This document shows, piece after piece, positions 1-6,188 of a stretch of 9,513 nucleotides of DNA (within the stretch, counting starts at the first letter, position 1; each line of letters starts with the position of its first letter). The notes below the pieces were generated by a model that was given only the letters and a program-made list of their open reading frames with translations, made no database searches and was not told the DNA's origin. Location of the stretch: contig JAUVCJ010000077.1 of NCBI GenBank assembly GCA_030595765.1, positions 1 through 9,513 on the forward strand. Direction: 5' to 3'. This stretch comes from Thermoplasmatota archaeon (GTDB taxonomy: Archaea > Thermoplasmatota > Thermoplasmata > GCA-020350865 > JAUVCJ01). Made by a program: the position numbers and the translations under genes.

Positions 1-55
1 TCGCCAACCCCTTCCACCAACTAAGCACCTACCTGTCCAGCTGTCTACCCAACGC

Positions 56-265
56 CTACCCACCGGACATCACTGTCAACAGCTTCAGCTCATCTCCATC
101 AGCCAGCCCGGCATCCAGCGGAATGGGCTTACCCTCACGCATAACGATCGTTGCATCCGGCGGTATGGATAGCGAGGACAGGAGGTCGAGTGCAGTAGCG
201 CCGGAATCCAGATCGAGTGATTGGTCGGATGAGGATGGTGGGAAGTAGGTGACGTTGACGCGCAT
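56..265 (-). CDS. MoaD/ThiS/SAMP-like ubiquitin-fold small protein
   Basis: This 69-residue protein has the size and layout of the beta-grasp sulfur carriers and small archaeal modifiers. It has an N-terminal strand (MRVNVTYF), a variable loop, a helix around residues 23-33 (ATALDLLSSLS), then the segment GDELKLLTVMSGG ending in a free Gly-Gly. That C-terminal Gly-Gly is the residue pair adenylated by E1-like enzymes (MoeB/UbaA/ThiF) and then thiolated or attached to lysines. The protein could therefore serve molybdopterin synthesis, thiamine or tRNA thiolation, or protein tagging; nothing nearby decides between these. It starts at ATG (263-265) with no clear ribosome site, but a TATA-like box lies 26-31 bases upstream, so it may be leaderless. 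Family call is firm; the exact role is open. Confidence 0.82.
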   Translation of the reverse strand: MRVNVTYFPPSSSDQSLDLDSGATALDLLSSLSIPPDATIVMREGKPIPLDAGLADGDELKLLTVMSGG

Positions 266-289
266 TGGTTGGGAGGAGGAGGATTGGTG

Positions 290-298
290 GTATAAGGG
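290..298 (-). promoter_or_regulatory. TATA-like box for the small modifier gene
   Basis: The minus strand reads CCCTTATACC here, in an otherwise G+C-rich stretch. It is centred about 28 bases before the ATG at 265, the spacing expected of an archaeal TATA box driving a leaderless transcript. No Shine-Dalgarno motif lies between the box and the ATG. The assignment rests on spacing only. Confidence 0.4.
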
Positions 299-363
299 TT
301 GTGGGTGTGGTGCTATTTAGGCCATGGGCATGATGCATATCTGTGTTGAAGCTGAAATTATTA

Positions 364-408
364 TTTCAACTTCTGCGTTAAAGTCGAAAATACGCTTTCA
401 ACTTCTGC
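364..408. repeat. Pair of 13-base direct repeats
   Basis: TTTCAACTTCTGC occurs exactly at 364-376 and again at 396-408, with starts 32 bases apart, in the gene-poor A+T-rich stretch 266-442. Just left of the first copy, TGAAAT-TATT-ATTTCA (353-368) can fold into a short hairpin. There are only two copies and no third unit, so this is not an array. Function is unknown; it could be a regulatory pair or the relic of a small duplication. Confidence 0.5.
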
Positions 409-442
409 AAGTATTATTGATATTAATCCTATGCTCCGTATT

Positions 443-829
443 TTACTCATCGATATTTGCCTTAATTATATATGAAATCACTCCAAACATAAACATAGCC
501 ATTCCAAATAATCGGCTTAACGAAAGAGCTCGAATTAAATTTTGGTAACTAGTAATGGCGTTGATCGAATCTAAAGACGGTCTGTATAAAAATGTTATTA
601 ACTCGCTACTAAGTACAAGTAATGCACCAATGATTATAATAATTATATTGGATGATAATAATATCCTTCGATTATTTCTATCATTCAAGGGCTGTGTCTT
701 TTGTAAATGATCCCTTTTATCTAAATAATCAATTATGAACCATAATGTAATTGAAATTCCTATGATAACGATTGCGATAATAACGATAACAAGCATCAAA
801 TCTATGGGTAGATCGCCTTGAATTGCCAT
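443..829 (-). CDS. Small three-helix integral membrane protein, unrecognised
   Basis: The 128-residue product has three strongly hydrophobic segments, at about residues 10-33, 56-81 and 105-123. A charged loop (residues 34-55, including DKRDHLQK and DRNNRR) joins the first two. It has no signal peptide cleavage motif, no conserved catalytic motif and no family I recognise. The start is supported by GGTGGTGA just before ATG (829), a good archaeal ribosome site. The gene is extremely A/T-rich with isoleucine-rich helices, unlike the G+C-rich modifier gene to its right-hand upstream side in this window order, which suggests acquired or fast-evolving DNA. It points the same way as hicBA, but a 170-base gap with no clear feature separates it from hicA. 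An opposite-strand ORF at 324-548 is less convincing. Confidence 0.62.
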   Translation of the reverse strand: MAIQGDLPIDLMLVIVIIAIVIIGISITLWFIIDYLDKRDHLQKTQPLNDRNNRRILLSSNIIIIIIGALLVLSSELITFLYRPSLDSINAITSYQNLIRALSLSRLFGMAMFMFGVISYIIKANIDE

Positions 830-999
830 TATTATTCACCACCCCATGAAATCTGTATCTCCATTGAGGTAAAGCAACTAACCTCCATAAGCCTTTTCCC
901 AGCTGGCAAAGCAGTTGGCTACTCTAACTGAAAAATTGTAGGCTGTGGGTGCTGGTCGGTTGAAACACAGTATGGTGCTAGAACATATTAAATAGGAAA

Positions 1000-1185
1000 T
1001 TATAAGACTAGTACCCCAAGATCCTTGCATATCTTTTTGGAGAGTTTGTCTGAGATTTCAGTGTGCCTTGGGATGGCTGATACCTTTTTTAAATCGGGAT
1101 TGATATATATCGAGTGCCTTCCACCCTCTCTAAGTAATCGGCATCCGTTCTGGTTGAGGTGAGATATTAGAATTCGCCTCTTCAT
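1000..1185 (-). CDS. hicA: HicA-family mRNA interferase toxin
   Basis: The 61-residue product matches the HicA/YcfA fold in length and order of motifs: an N-terminal helix (ILISHLNQNGCRLL), then the signature GGRHSIYINP with the expected catalytic histidine H24, a strand with the proline-histidine turn (IPRHTEIS) and a final helix ending DLGV. Family members bind double-stranded RNA and cleave mRNA, halting translation. Its ATG overlaps the hicB stop by one base (TGATG), so translation is probably coupled to that of the antitoxin, which is made first. The gene is full length with no missing key residue. Membership is clear; activity here is inferred. Confidence 0.88.
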   Translation of the reverse strand: MKRRILISHLNQNGCRLLREGGRHSIYINPDLKKVSAIPRHTEISDKLSKKICKDLGVLVL

Positions 1186-1406
1186 CAGGAAACCACCGAG
1201 ATCTGTTCAATAATGACCTCTTTGCCTTCGAACTCTTGCTTTACAATCTCCCTGTTTGCCTCAATGACCATTGCGATTGCATCCTTAAGGTTCTCACGAG
1301 CTTCCTCCAATGTTTTCCCTTGGGTATTTGCTCCAGGAAGCTCTTCGATGTATCCGATCCACCATTCACCATCTTGCTCGAATACAGCGGTATATTGATT
1401 CTCCAT
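1185..1406 (-). CDS. hicB: HicB-family antitoxin
   Basis: The 73-residue product carries the UPF0150/HicB core: YTAVFEQDGEWWIGYIEELP, then GANTQGKTLEEARENLKDAI and a C-terminal strand. This partial RNase H-like domain covers and neutralises HicA. The length corresponds to the core domain alone. Many bacterial HicB proteins add a C-terminal helix-turn-helix or ribbon-helix-helix for autorepression, and that part is absent here, so autoregulation by DNA binding is doubtful. It starts at ATG (1404-1406) without a strong ribosome site, and the order hicB then hicA with a one-base overlap is common in this family. A small membrane protein gene lies 86 bases upstream on the same strand. Confidence 0.88.
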   Translation of the reverse strand: MENQYTAVFEQDGEWWIGYIEELPGANTQGKTLEEARENLKDAIAMVIEANREIVKQEFEGKEVIIEQISVVS

Positions 1407-1439
1407 GCTATCAACGTCCAGATAATCATTAAGATTTGT

Positions 1440-1450
1440 AGTTATTAAAC
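1440..1450 (-). promoter_or_regulatory. Possible TATA box for hicBA
   Basis: The minus strand reads GTTTAATAAC at this point, about 39 bases before the hicB ATG. It would give a leader of roughly 13 bases. It is a weak assignment based on A+T content and spacing. hicBA could instead be read through from the small membrane protein gene upstream. Confidence 0.3.
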
Positions 1451-1492
1451 ATTTCCTTGGCTAGCTATATCGGCTGGTGCCAAACTGGCGCT

Positions 1493-1633
1493 TCACTCCT
1501 CTTCTAGGTCCTGCTCTTCGCTCGGAGGGTGGATAGGCTCTTTCTTTATGATCCTGATAATGAATAGTGCTAATGCAAAAATCCCAAGGATGATGTAGAA
1601 GCTCAATCCAGTGAAAAGTAAGAGGCCGTTCAT
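1493..1633 (-). CDS. 46-residue single-helix membrane protein
   Basis: Reading the minus strand from ATG (1631-1633) to TGA (1493-1495) gives 46 codons. The N-terminus is one transmembrane helix (about residues 4-26, LLLFTGLSFYIILGIFALAL and on), followed by the basic stretch RIIKK and a proline-containing acidic tail (PPSEEQDLEEE). Hydrophobic helix, basic stop-transfer residues and acidic cytoplasmic tail in this order are typical of real small membrane proteins and unlikely by chance. An earlier ATG at 1640-1642 is closed by an in-frame TGA two codons later, which fixes the start. No strong ribosome site is visible. It shares a divergent promoter region with tag and lies upstream of hicBA on the same strand. 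Family and function unknown. Confidence 0.6.
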   Translation of the reverse strand: MNGLLLFTGLSFYIILGIFALALFIIRIIKKEPIHPPSEEQDLEEE

Positions 1634-1677
1634 TCAGCCCATGATAATTCTAACAATGGATTGTCCTTTCACAACCT

Positions 1678-1688
1678 CCTTATAATCC
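1678..1688. promoter_or_regulatory. Shared TATA box between tag and the small membrane protein
   Basis: CCTTATAATCC contains a near-symmetrical TTATAA. On the plus strand its centre is about 25 bases before the tag ATG (1708), the spacing for a leaderless tag transcript. On the minus strand the same core would start RNA near 1657, about 24 bases before the ATG at 1633. A single box serving both directions is an inference from spacing. Confidence 0.45.
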
Positions 1689-1707
1689 AATTCGCATATC
1701 CAGAGAC

Positions 1708-2271
1708 ATGGTTAAAACGAGATGTCCATGGCCATCCGATAACCAGGTCATGCTCGAATATCATGATACCGAATGGGGAGTGCCAGTTCATACTGATAAT
1801 AAGCATTTCGAATTCATAGTTTTGGATTCATTCCAGGCTGGGCTCAGCTGGTCAATAGTTTTGAAAAAAAGGGATGGGTTCAGGAATGCGTTCTCGGGTT
1901 TTGACCCTGTTAAGGTTGCGAAGTATTCCAAACAAAATATCGAGGAGATTCTTAAGGATAGATCAATTGTTCGAAATCGCTTGAAGGTGGAATGTACAGT
2001 ATCTAACGCCAGGGCTTTTCTGCTGGTTCAAAAAGAGTTTGGAAGCTTTGATGAATACATCTGGAAGTTTGTCCAGGGGAAGCCTATTGTAAATTCATGG
2101 AAAAGACCAGAGGATGTGCCAGCCACGTCTCCTCAATCAGACGCAATGAGCAAAGACCTCAAAATTAGAGGATTCAAGTTCGTTGGTTCCACTATTTGCT
2201 ATGCCTATATGCAGGCAGCAGGAATGGTAAATGACCATCTGGTTGATTGCCTTAGATATTCAGAGGTATGA
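1708..2271 (+). CDS. tag: DNA-3-methyladenine glycosylase I
   Basis: The 187-residue product matches Tag along its whole length. The enzyme removes 3-methyladenine from alkylated DNA as the first step of base excision repair. The zinc snap is complete: C6 (RCPW), H19 (EYHDTEWG), H177 and C181 (NDHLVDC), matching E. coli C4, H17, H175 and C179 with a constant offset of two. Other signatures are FQAGLSW (42-48), KKRDGFRNAFSGFDPVKVA, SIVRNRLKV, GSFDEYIWKFV and KDLKIRGFKFVGSTICYAYMQA. The residue aligned with E. coli E38 is D40 (VLDSFQ), a conservative change at the base-contacting position. The gene stands alone with its own TATA box and an apparently leaderless ATG. Confidence 0.93.
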   Translation: MVKTRCPWPSDNQVMLEYHDTEWGVPVHTDNKHFEFIVLDSFQAGLSWSIVLKKRDGFRNAFSGFDPVKVAKYSKQNIEEILKDRSIVRNRLKVECTVSNARAFLLVQKEFGSFDEYIWKFVQGKPIVNSWKRPEDVPATSPQSDAMSKDLKIRGFKFVGSTICYAYMQAAGMVNDHLVDCLRYSEV

Positions 2272-2341
2272 CTTTTAATATGGTTCTGGACAAAACATAT
2301 TTCCTTCAGGCCGGTTAGATCACCCCTTTCTATCGCCCTTA

Positions 2342-2715
2342 TTACATTTGCTTAATCAACTCATCAATCTTGTTCAGAAATGCCTTTGCCTTCTCGAAAA
2401 CATCTTCGGCTTCTTCTTTTGAGATTTCGATTCCTGTACCGTAATCCGCACTTTCCCGCATGTCCTTTGCCTGTGAGATCGCTCTACCCTGCACTCGTCA
2501 ATGAAGCCATCTTTGACAAACTCCAGGCCGAATTTTGATATAATGCCTGAATGTGTTTTCGGATAGATATCTTTCAATTCTAAAAGGGCTCTAGCACCGT
2601 AGTACATTGAGTAATATGCTCTGCTTACAGTATCTTCATAATACCCTCCAGCAAGAAGATATTGTGCAGATTCCAATTTTTTGTATGACTTATCAAGTAG
2701 ATCATTATGAGGCAA
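2342..2715 (-). pseudogene. Frameshifted HEPN-domain protein (toxin partner)
   Basis: The first 74 residues are a normal HEPN domain: SYKKLESAQYLLAGGYYEDT, SRAYYSMYYGARALLELKD and THSGIISKFGLEFVKDGFIDE. After the GAG codon at 2494-2496 the frame runs into a basic, unrelated tail that ends at TGA (2374-2376). In another frame the expected C-terminus continues directly (VQGRAISQAKDMRESADYG, then KAKAFLNKIDELI) to TAA at 2342-2344. One missing base restores about 124 residues. The lost part holds the conserved R-E-S-A-D-Y helix that forms the RNase-type active site in this family. Translation begins at TTG (2713-2715) preceded by GGAAGGA, overlapping the nucleotidyltransferase gene by 11 bases. 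It may be a true pseudogene or a one-base sequence error. Confidence 0.8.
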
Positions 2716-3055
2716 TTGATATTCCTTCCCTGTTGATGTTTTTAATAAAGTTGTTGTTAATCTCTAATAGATGCGAGTATTCGGTTGGTGTAATGACCTT
2801 GATCGAGATATAAACTCCTAGATCCAGCAAAGTTTCGAATGCGATGGATTCCATCTTCTGCCACCCATCAACCTTTTTGCCTTTCCAGATGACAGCAATA
2901 TCTATATCAGATTCTTCAGTCGCTTCACCTCTAGCAACAGACCCAAAAAGTATGATGTCACTTATCAATTCTCCAAACTGGGACATAGCCGAATTTCTAA
3001 ATGTATCTATGGAATGCTGATATTTCTGTTGAATGGCATTTTTAGGTATGTTCAT
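2705..3055 (-). CDS. MNT-type minimal nucleotidyltransferase (antitoxin partner)
   Basis: Counting from the ATG at 3053-3055 this is a 116-residue protein with the nucleotidyltransferase signature FGSVARGEATEESDIDIAV. G38-S39 lies in the first motif, and D50 and D52 are the metal-binding aspartates. Proteins of this family paired with HEPN partners act as antitoxins by attaching AMP to the toxin, as shown for MntA/HepT. The gene overlaps the HEPN gene downstream by 11 bases, the usual order and coupling. An in-frame GTG nine bases upstream (3062-3064) is a possible alternative start and would add three residues; I prefer the ATG, preceded by GTGGTAG. All active-site residues seem intact although the partner is broken. 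Confidence 0.87.
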   Translation of the reverse strand: MNIPKNAIQQKYQHSIDTFRNSAMSQFGELISDIILFGSVARGEATEESDIDIAVIWKGKKVDGWQKMESIAFETLLDLGVYISIKVITPTEYSHLLEINNNFIKNINREGISIAS

Positions 3056-3081
3056 TGCTACCACTTAACAATTGATTCCTA

Positions 3082-3092
3082 ATTATATATAA
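3082..3092 (-). promoter_or_regulatory. TATA box for the nucleotidyltransferase/HEPN pair
   Basis: The minus strand reads TTATATATAATT, the best TATA-box match in the window. Its centre is about 32 bases before the ATG at 3055 and about 23 before the alternative GTG at 3064. The transcript would thus have a leader of only a few bases. Confidence 0.55.
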
Positions 3093-3153
3093 CTTCTTAA
3101 GGCAAACTCGAGCATGCTTGGAGGATTGCTTTGCCAACTTTCATTTCATTGCA

Positions 3154-4386
3154 TCATATTAACGATGCCGGAATGAAGTATATGGGTATTTCCTGGCGTT
3201 CCTTTCTCTCAAGTTCATTAAAATTGGCCACAACGGCATAAGGGGGAGAATAGGTAGAAATAAAGGACTGCATGGCACGTGTGATCTTTGGCGTTGTTTT
3301 CACTTCGACAGGAATTCCTTTGTAAATGAGGTCCACTTCAGCTTTTGCTGTGGTTCTCCAGTATTTTACTGTTCCATCATATCTTATAAGCTGGGTGAAT
3401 ACGAAATTCTCAAGCAGGAACCCTTTCTCCTTCGAGAACGAAAAGTCATTGGCCAGCACGTTTCTTATTCCACAATCCACAAAGAATGTCTTTGGCCGTT
3501 TTCTAAGTTCAGTCACGAGATTTTTGTAATGGGGTCGAACCAGCTTGATAATAAACGAATTGTCCAGAATGTTGATAATCTCATTAACCCTTTTGGCATC
3601 CATTCGCAGATGGGTCGAGATGTCCTCGAAATTTATCAATTGAGCCGAGTGGAAAGCCAGGTATTGGAGCAATTTCAGGGCATCATTGCGAAATGGCTGT
3701 CCATATATTTTGAGGATGTCCTTTTCAATGTACATGGTAACCAGTTGCCGCAACAGCAACTCCTTTTTTTCTAGGTTTTTTATGAGAACGATCCTGGGAA
3801 ACCCGCCGAATGTGATGTATTCGCGTAACAGACCATTCAATTCATCAATGTGGACAAGTGTTTTCACATCAAAGCCATCTGTAAAGTCGAACCTGTTCTG
3901 GACATAGTATTTGTGGAGCAATTTGTCCTTTGCAGATAGAAATTCTCCAAATGAAAATGGCAGGAGCTCGAAATTGACAAGACGCCCAACCAAAGACCCT
4001 CCAATGTTTCTTAGGTCAAGGCTGCTACTACCTGTGATTATGAACTTGATCGTCTCATGATATTTGTCATAGAGTACCTTTAGCCGCTCACCACCATTAT
4101 CTAAGTATTGAACTTCGTCAAGGAGAAACAAGTATTTTGCGCTATCGAAGATCTTCCCTTCGATGTAATCCTTGAAGTTGTTGTCGAACTTAAACCGCTC
4201 CATTTCATCATCGAATGTGGAATAGACCACATGTTCCTTATCATAAAGGCCCATGCCGATCATTTTTTCTCCAATGCGGTTTAGGAGGGTGGTTTTTCCG
4301 CTCTGGCGTGGCCCAATGATGGCGATCATTTCCCGCTCGTCAAGCCATTTATCTATGTCCTTCTCGATATCTCTTGGAATATACAT
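3154..4386 (-). CDS. AAA+ ATPase with C-terminal DUF4143 nuclease-like domain
   Basis: The 410-residue protein begins with an AAA_14 ATPase: Walker A GPRQSGKTT (25-33), Walker B LFLLDEVQYL (86-95) and a sensor ITGSSSLDL (117-125). A linker with the FGGFP motif (193-197) and a winged-helix-like part (about 235-290) follow. The C-terminus keeps a PD-(D/E)xK arrangement: E326 in LLENFVF, D352 in AEVDLI and E361-V-K363. These proteins are abundant in archaea and bacteria; their role is poorly known, and membrane or DNA-related functions have been proposed. It appears complete. A TATA-like stretch lies just before the ATG (4384-4386) with no ribosome site. It has its own promoter, so there is no clear operon with the toxin-antitoxin pair downstream. 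Confidence 0.9.
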   Translation of the reverse strand: MYIPRDIEKDIDKWLDEREMIAIIGPRQSGKTTLLNRIGEKMIGMGLYDKEHVVYSTFDDEMERFKFDNNFKDYIEGKIFDSAKYLFLLDEVQYLDNGGERLKVLYDKYHETIKFIITGSSSLDLRNIGGSLVGRLVNFELLPFSFGEFLSAKDKLLHKYYVQNRFDFTDGFDVKTLVHIDELNGLLREYITFGGFPRIVLIKNLEKKELLLRQLVTMYIEKDILKIYGQPFRNDALKLLQYLAFHSAQLINFEDISTHLRMDAKRVNEIINILDNSFIIKLVRPHYKNLVTELRKRPKTFFVDCGIRNVLANDFSFSKEKGFLLENFVFTQLIRYDGTVKYWRTTAKAEVDLIYKGIPVEVKTTPKITRAMQSFISTYSPPYAVVANFNELERKERQEIPIYFIPASLI

Positions 4387-4400
4387 AATGTAGTAATGAC

Positions 4401-4415
4401 TATAATAATATAAGT
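4401..4415 (-). promoter_or_regulatory. TATA-like box for the DUF4143 ATPase gene
   Basis: The minus strand reads ACTTATATTATTATA, centred about 22 bases before the ATG at 4386. That fits a leaderless or nearly leaderless transcript. The surroundings are A+T-rich, so the exact box is uncertain. Confidence 0.45.
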
Positions 4416-4440
4416 ATTTGTCGATTTAACGCTATTAAAC

Positions 4441-4455
4441 TGGAAATCTTTTCCA
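4441..4455. repeat. Perfect short inverted repeat in a divergent promoter region
   Basis: TGGAAA-TCT-TTTCCA is a perfect six-base-pair palindrome with a three-base spacer. It lies between the divergent ATPase and DUF62-like genes, upstream of both TATA boxes. It could be an operator half-site pair or a weak hairpin. There is no evidence beyond the symmetry. Confidence 0.3.
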
Positions 4456-4516
4456 AAATTCTAGCGATAACTCGCCTTGTTTTTCTAACGTTCGACCTTT
4501 GCCACCCTACCGAATC

Positions 4517-4525
4517 ATTTTTATC
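4517..4525 (+). promoter_or_regulatory. TATA-like box for the exported DUF62-like gene
   Basis: CATTTTTATCCC is centred about 26 bases before the ATG at 4547. With no purine-rich ribosome site in between, a leaderless transcript is likely. Confidence 0.45.
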
Positions 4526-4546
4526 CCGGCTGTTTAATCGCAGTTC

Positions 4547-5476
4547 ATGGCCCAAAAAACTTGTTCTTCAGGAAAACTTCTGATCCTCATACTGTCCCTT
4601 GTGATCTTATTGGCATCTGTTTTCATTGCATCCAGTGGGATGCTTGTAGATGACACTGATGGCGATGCCGGGGACAGCCAGACATCACGACCTCTGGTTC
4701 TGTACACAGACTTCGGCACAGAGAGCTACCGCGTGCCCCAGATGATGGGCTACATCTACAGCATCGATGGCCAGGCCAATGTCGTTGAGGCCACCCACAG
4801 CGTTGGAGCGTTCGATGTCAAGGAAGGGGCATTTCTCATGTACCTGGGCGCGCTTGACTTCCCGGATGACGCTGTGTTCGTGGGCGTGGTGTCACCAGGC
4901 CAGACTGTGATGGAGCACATCGTGGTTGAGATGTTGGGCGGCCAGCTCTTTGTGGCTCCAAACAACGGCCTGCTGACATATGTGTTGGACAACATGAACG
5001 TGGCTGCTGTCTACAACGTCACCAGCACGTCGCTTTTCAGTGAGGCCTTGGATGAGATGAGCACCACCAAAATAACCAGCCAGGTGGGCGCAATGCTCGC
5101 CGATGGAATGGCTCCGGCGGATGTGGGGGAGAAGATAACGGACCCGGTGAAGCTCCCGATCCAGAGCCCGGAGCTGGACGGCTCCACTCTGAGAGGTGAG
5201 ATAACACTGGTGGACCACTTCGGCAACTGCATGTCCAACATCCCTGAGTCGCTTATTGACAACCTGGGGCTAGTGCCCGGGGATGCGGTGACCATCACAA
5301 TCGGAAGCACCCAGATATCTGCGGAGTACGGAACTACCTACGGTGACGTTCCAGTTGGCGATGAGGTTTCATTCGTTCACAATTTTGCCCTTCTGGAGCT
5401 TTCAATCAACAGGGGCAACTTCGCAGGCACCCATGGGGCCGACATCGGCACTGCGTTCAGCCTTCAGAAGGCTTGA
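4547..5476 (+). CDS. Exported SAM hydrolase/fluorinase-family (DUF62) protein lacking the catalytic triad
   Basis: The 309-residue protein has a hydrophobic N-terminal signal or anchor (about residues 11-33), then a low-complexity acidic linker and a DUF62 domain. Family marks are LYTDFG (52-57), THSVGAFDVKEGAFLMYLGA, FVAPNNGLLTYVL (135-147), the C-terminal domain start VDHFGN (222-227) and LELSINRGNFAG. Cytoplasmic family members hydrolyse S-adenosylmethionine with an Asp-Arg-His triad. Here VVDPG is VVSPG (S116), the arginine seven residues on is E123, and the FHGRD motif is replaced by MSTTK (171-175), so its histidine is S172. The protein is therefore probably outside the membrane and not a SAM hydrolase; it may bind a nucleoside or act structurally. 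Start is ATG with an upstream TATA-like box. Confidence 0.85.
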   Translation: MAQKTCSSGKLLILILSLVILLASVFIASSGMLVDDTDGDAGDSQTSRPLVLYTDFGTESYRVPQMMGYIYSIDGQANVVEATHSVGAFDVKEGAFLMYLGALDFPDDAVFVGVVSPGQTVMEHIVVEMLGGQLFVAPNNGLLTYVLDNMNVAAVYNVTSTSLFSEALDEMSTTKITSQVGAMLADGMAPADVGEKITDPVKLPIQSPELDGSTLRGEITLVDHFGNCMSNIPESLIDNLGLVPGDAVTITIGSTQISAEYGTTYGDVPVGDEVSFVHNFALLELSINRGNFAGTHGADIGTAFSLQKA

Positions 5477-5511
5477 GCCATCAGTGTTCATAACGCTTGA
5501 ACCTTTGGCCA
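5463..5511. repeat. Two direct repeat units at the 3' end of the DUF62-like gene
   Basis: TTCAGAAGGCTTGAGCC (from 5463), which contains the stop codon of the gene, recurs as TTCATAACGCTTGAACC from 5487. The starts are 24 bases apart and 14 of 17 bases are identical. A much weaker third copy may begin near 5512. The second copy lies wholly outside the coding sequence, so it looks like a duplication of the gene end. Confidence 0.5.
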
Positions 5512-5530
5512 TTGGATGGCCTGGTCATAG

Positions 5531-5552
5531 GAACTCTATCTGAACTCTATCT
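5531..5552. repeat. 11-base tandem duplication at the end of the HAAS gene
   Basis: GAACTCTATCT is present twice back to back, without mismatch. On the minus strand it covers the last codons (EIEFR) and the stop of the HAAS membrane protein gene. One copy is needed for the current stop and the other lies just past it, partly non-coding. Confidence 0.75.
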
Positions 5553-6126
5553 CAGCGCGCTCCTTCCACTTCTTCCTGGCCTCTCCAGGTATGAAACCGA
5601 TGAACACCAGTATCAGGCTTGTCAACCCGAATGCGAATGCTAGGCCGGAGTCGAGTATGGCTCCTTGAGGTGTAAGAGCAGTAGCGATGATGCTTAGCAG
5701 GACCAGACGGCTTAGGGCGACAGCGAGCCCGACAGCAAATCCAACCCGTTTTCCAGCCCGGGTCCCGACCCAGTAGAGGTAAACTATCAGCACAAGCAAC
5801 CAGAAGCTGGAGCTAAAACCAGGGCTCACAAGCTCCCATACCGGAATGGTTGCAATACCCAAGATTATGCCAACAATGGCAAAGAGGACCTTGAAGAGAT
5901 TCGAGTATCCATAAACTCCCTTGTAGCGCTTGGCAACCTTTTTTGGAGATTCGGGTTTGATAGTCCTATCCATTATATATGAATCTGGAGTGGTGCCAAC
6001 TTCGGAGGCCTGAACCTCCATGTGGTCTCTTAGTTCAGCAAGAATTCCGGCTCTGGCATCTGAGGGTATTCCCAATAGGTGCATGTTGACCTTCCCAAGA
6101 TAGCCATCAAGACTATTCTGGGTCAT
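5536..6126 (-). CDS. HAAS-domain (DUF1700-like) polytopic membrane protein
   Basis: Residues 6-42 (LDGYLGKVNMHLLGIPSDAR and on, then ELRDHMEVQASE) match the HAAS helical hairpin that is typically encoded next to PadR regulators. Four hydrophobic segments follow, at about residues 77-97, 107-121, 128-150 and 159-180, with a basic tail (EARKKWKERAE). Together they form a small integral membrane protein of 196 residues with a cytoplasmic N-terminal domain. HAAS proteins are thought to be the effector or partner of the PadR module; the exact activity is unknown. The ATG (6124-6126) follows GGGGGG by six bases and forms ATGA with the stop of the preceding mini-ORF, so translation is probably coupled to that of the upstream reading frames. 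Confidence 0.78.
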   Translation of the reverse strand: MTQNSLDGYLGKVNMHLLGIPSDARAGILAELRDHMEVQASEVGTTPDSYIMDRTIKPESPKKVAKRYKGVYGYSNLFKVLFAIVGIILGIATIPVWELVSPGFSSSFWLLVLIVYLYWVGTRAGKRVGFAVGLAVALSRLVLLSIIATALTPQGAILDSGLAFAFGLTSLILVFIGFIPGEARKKWKERAEIEFR

Positions 6127-6188
6127 TGTGAGCCCCCCAATTGATCATTGGTCATTGTGAGCCCTCCAATAATATCATTCAGGTTCAT
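6123..6188 (-). other. 21-codon mini-ORF in the padR-HAAS repeat array
   Basis: It starts at ATG (6186-6188), inside the ATGA shared with the stop of the preceding mini-ORF. It ends at TGA (6123-6125), inside the ATGA of the HAAS start. It contains two repeat units in the same frame, giving NDIIGGLTM and NDQLGGSQ, echoes of the PadR tail NDVLEGSE. A GGAGAG site precedes its ATG. Whether the peptide matters or only its translation is unknown. Confidence 0.4.

Noticed and set aside
1..65. GGGTAG-type repeats after the small modifier gene
   Set aside because: Similar short blocks occur at uneven 12-15 base spacing in a low-complexity G-rich strand; the similarity is too weak to call.
324..548. 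Plus-strand 74-codon ORF in the A+T-rich stretch
   Set aside because: It overlaps the better-supported membrane protein gene on the minus strand, lacks a ribosome site, and its hydrophobic part is a consequence of A+T-rich sequence.
889..975. tRNA-like stretch (CAGCTGGCAAAGC then CAGTT...AACTG)
   Set aside because: A D-arm-like piece and one stem can be drawn, but there is no acceptor stem, no proper T-arm and no GGTTCGA-type loop.
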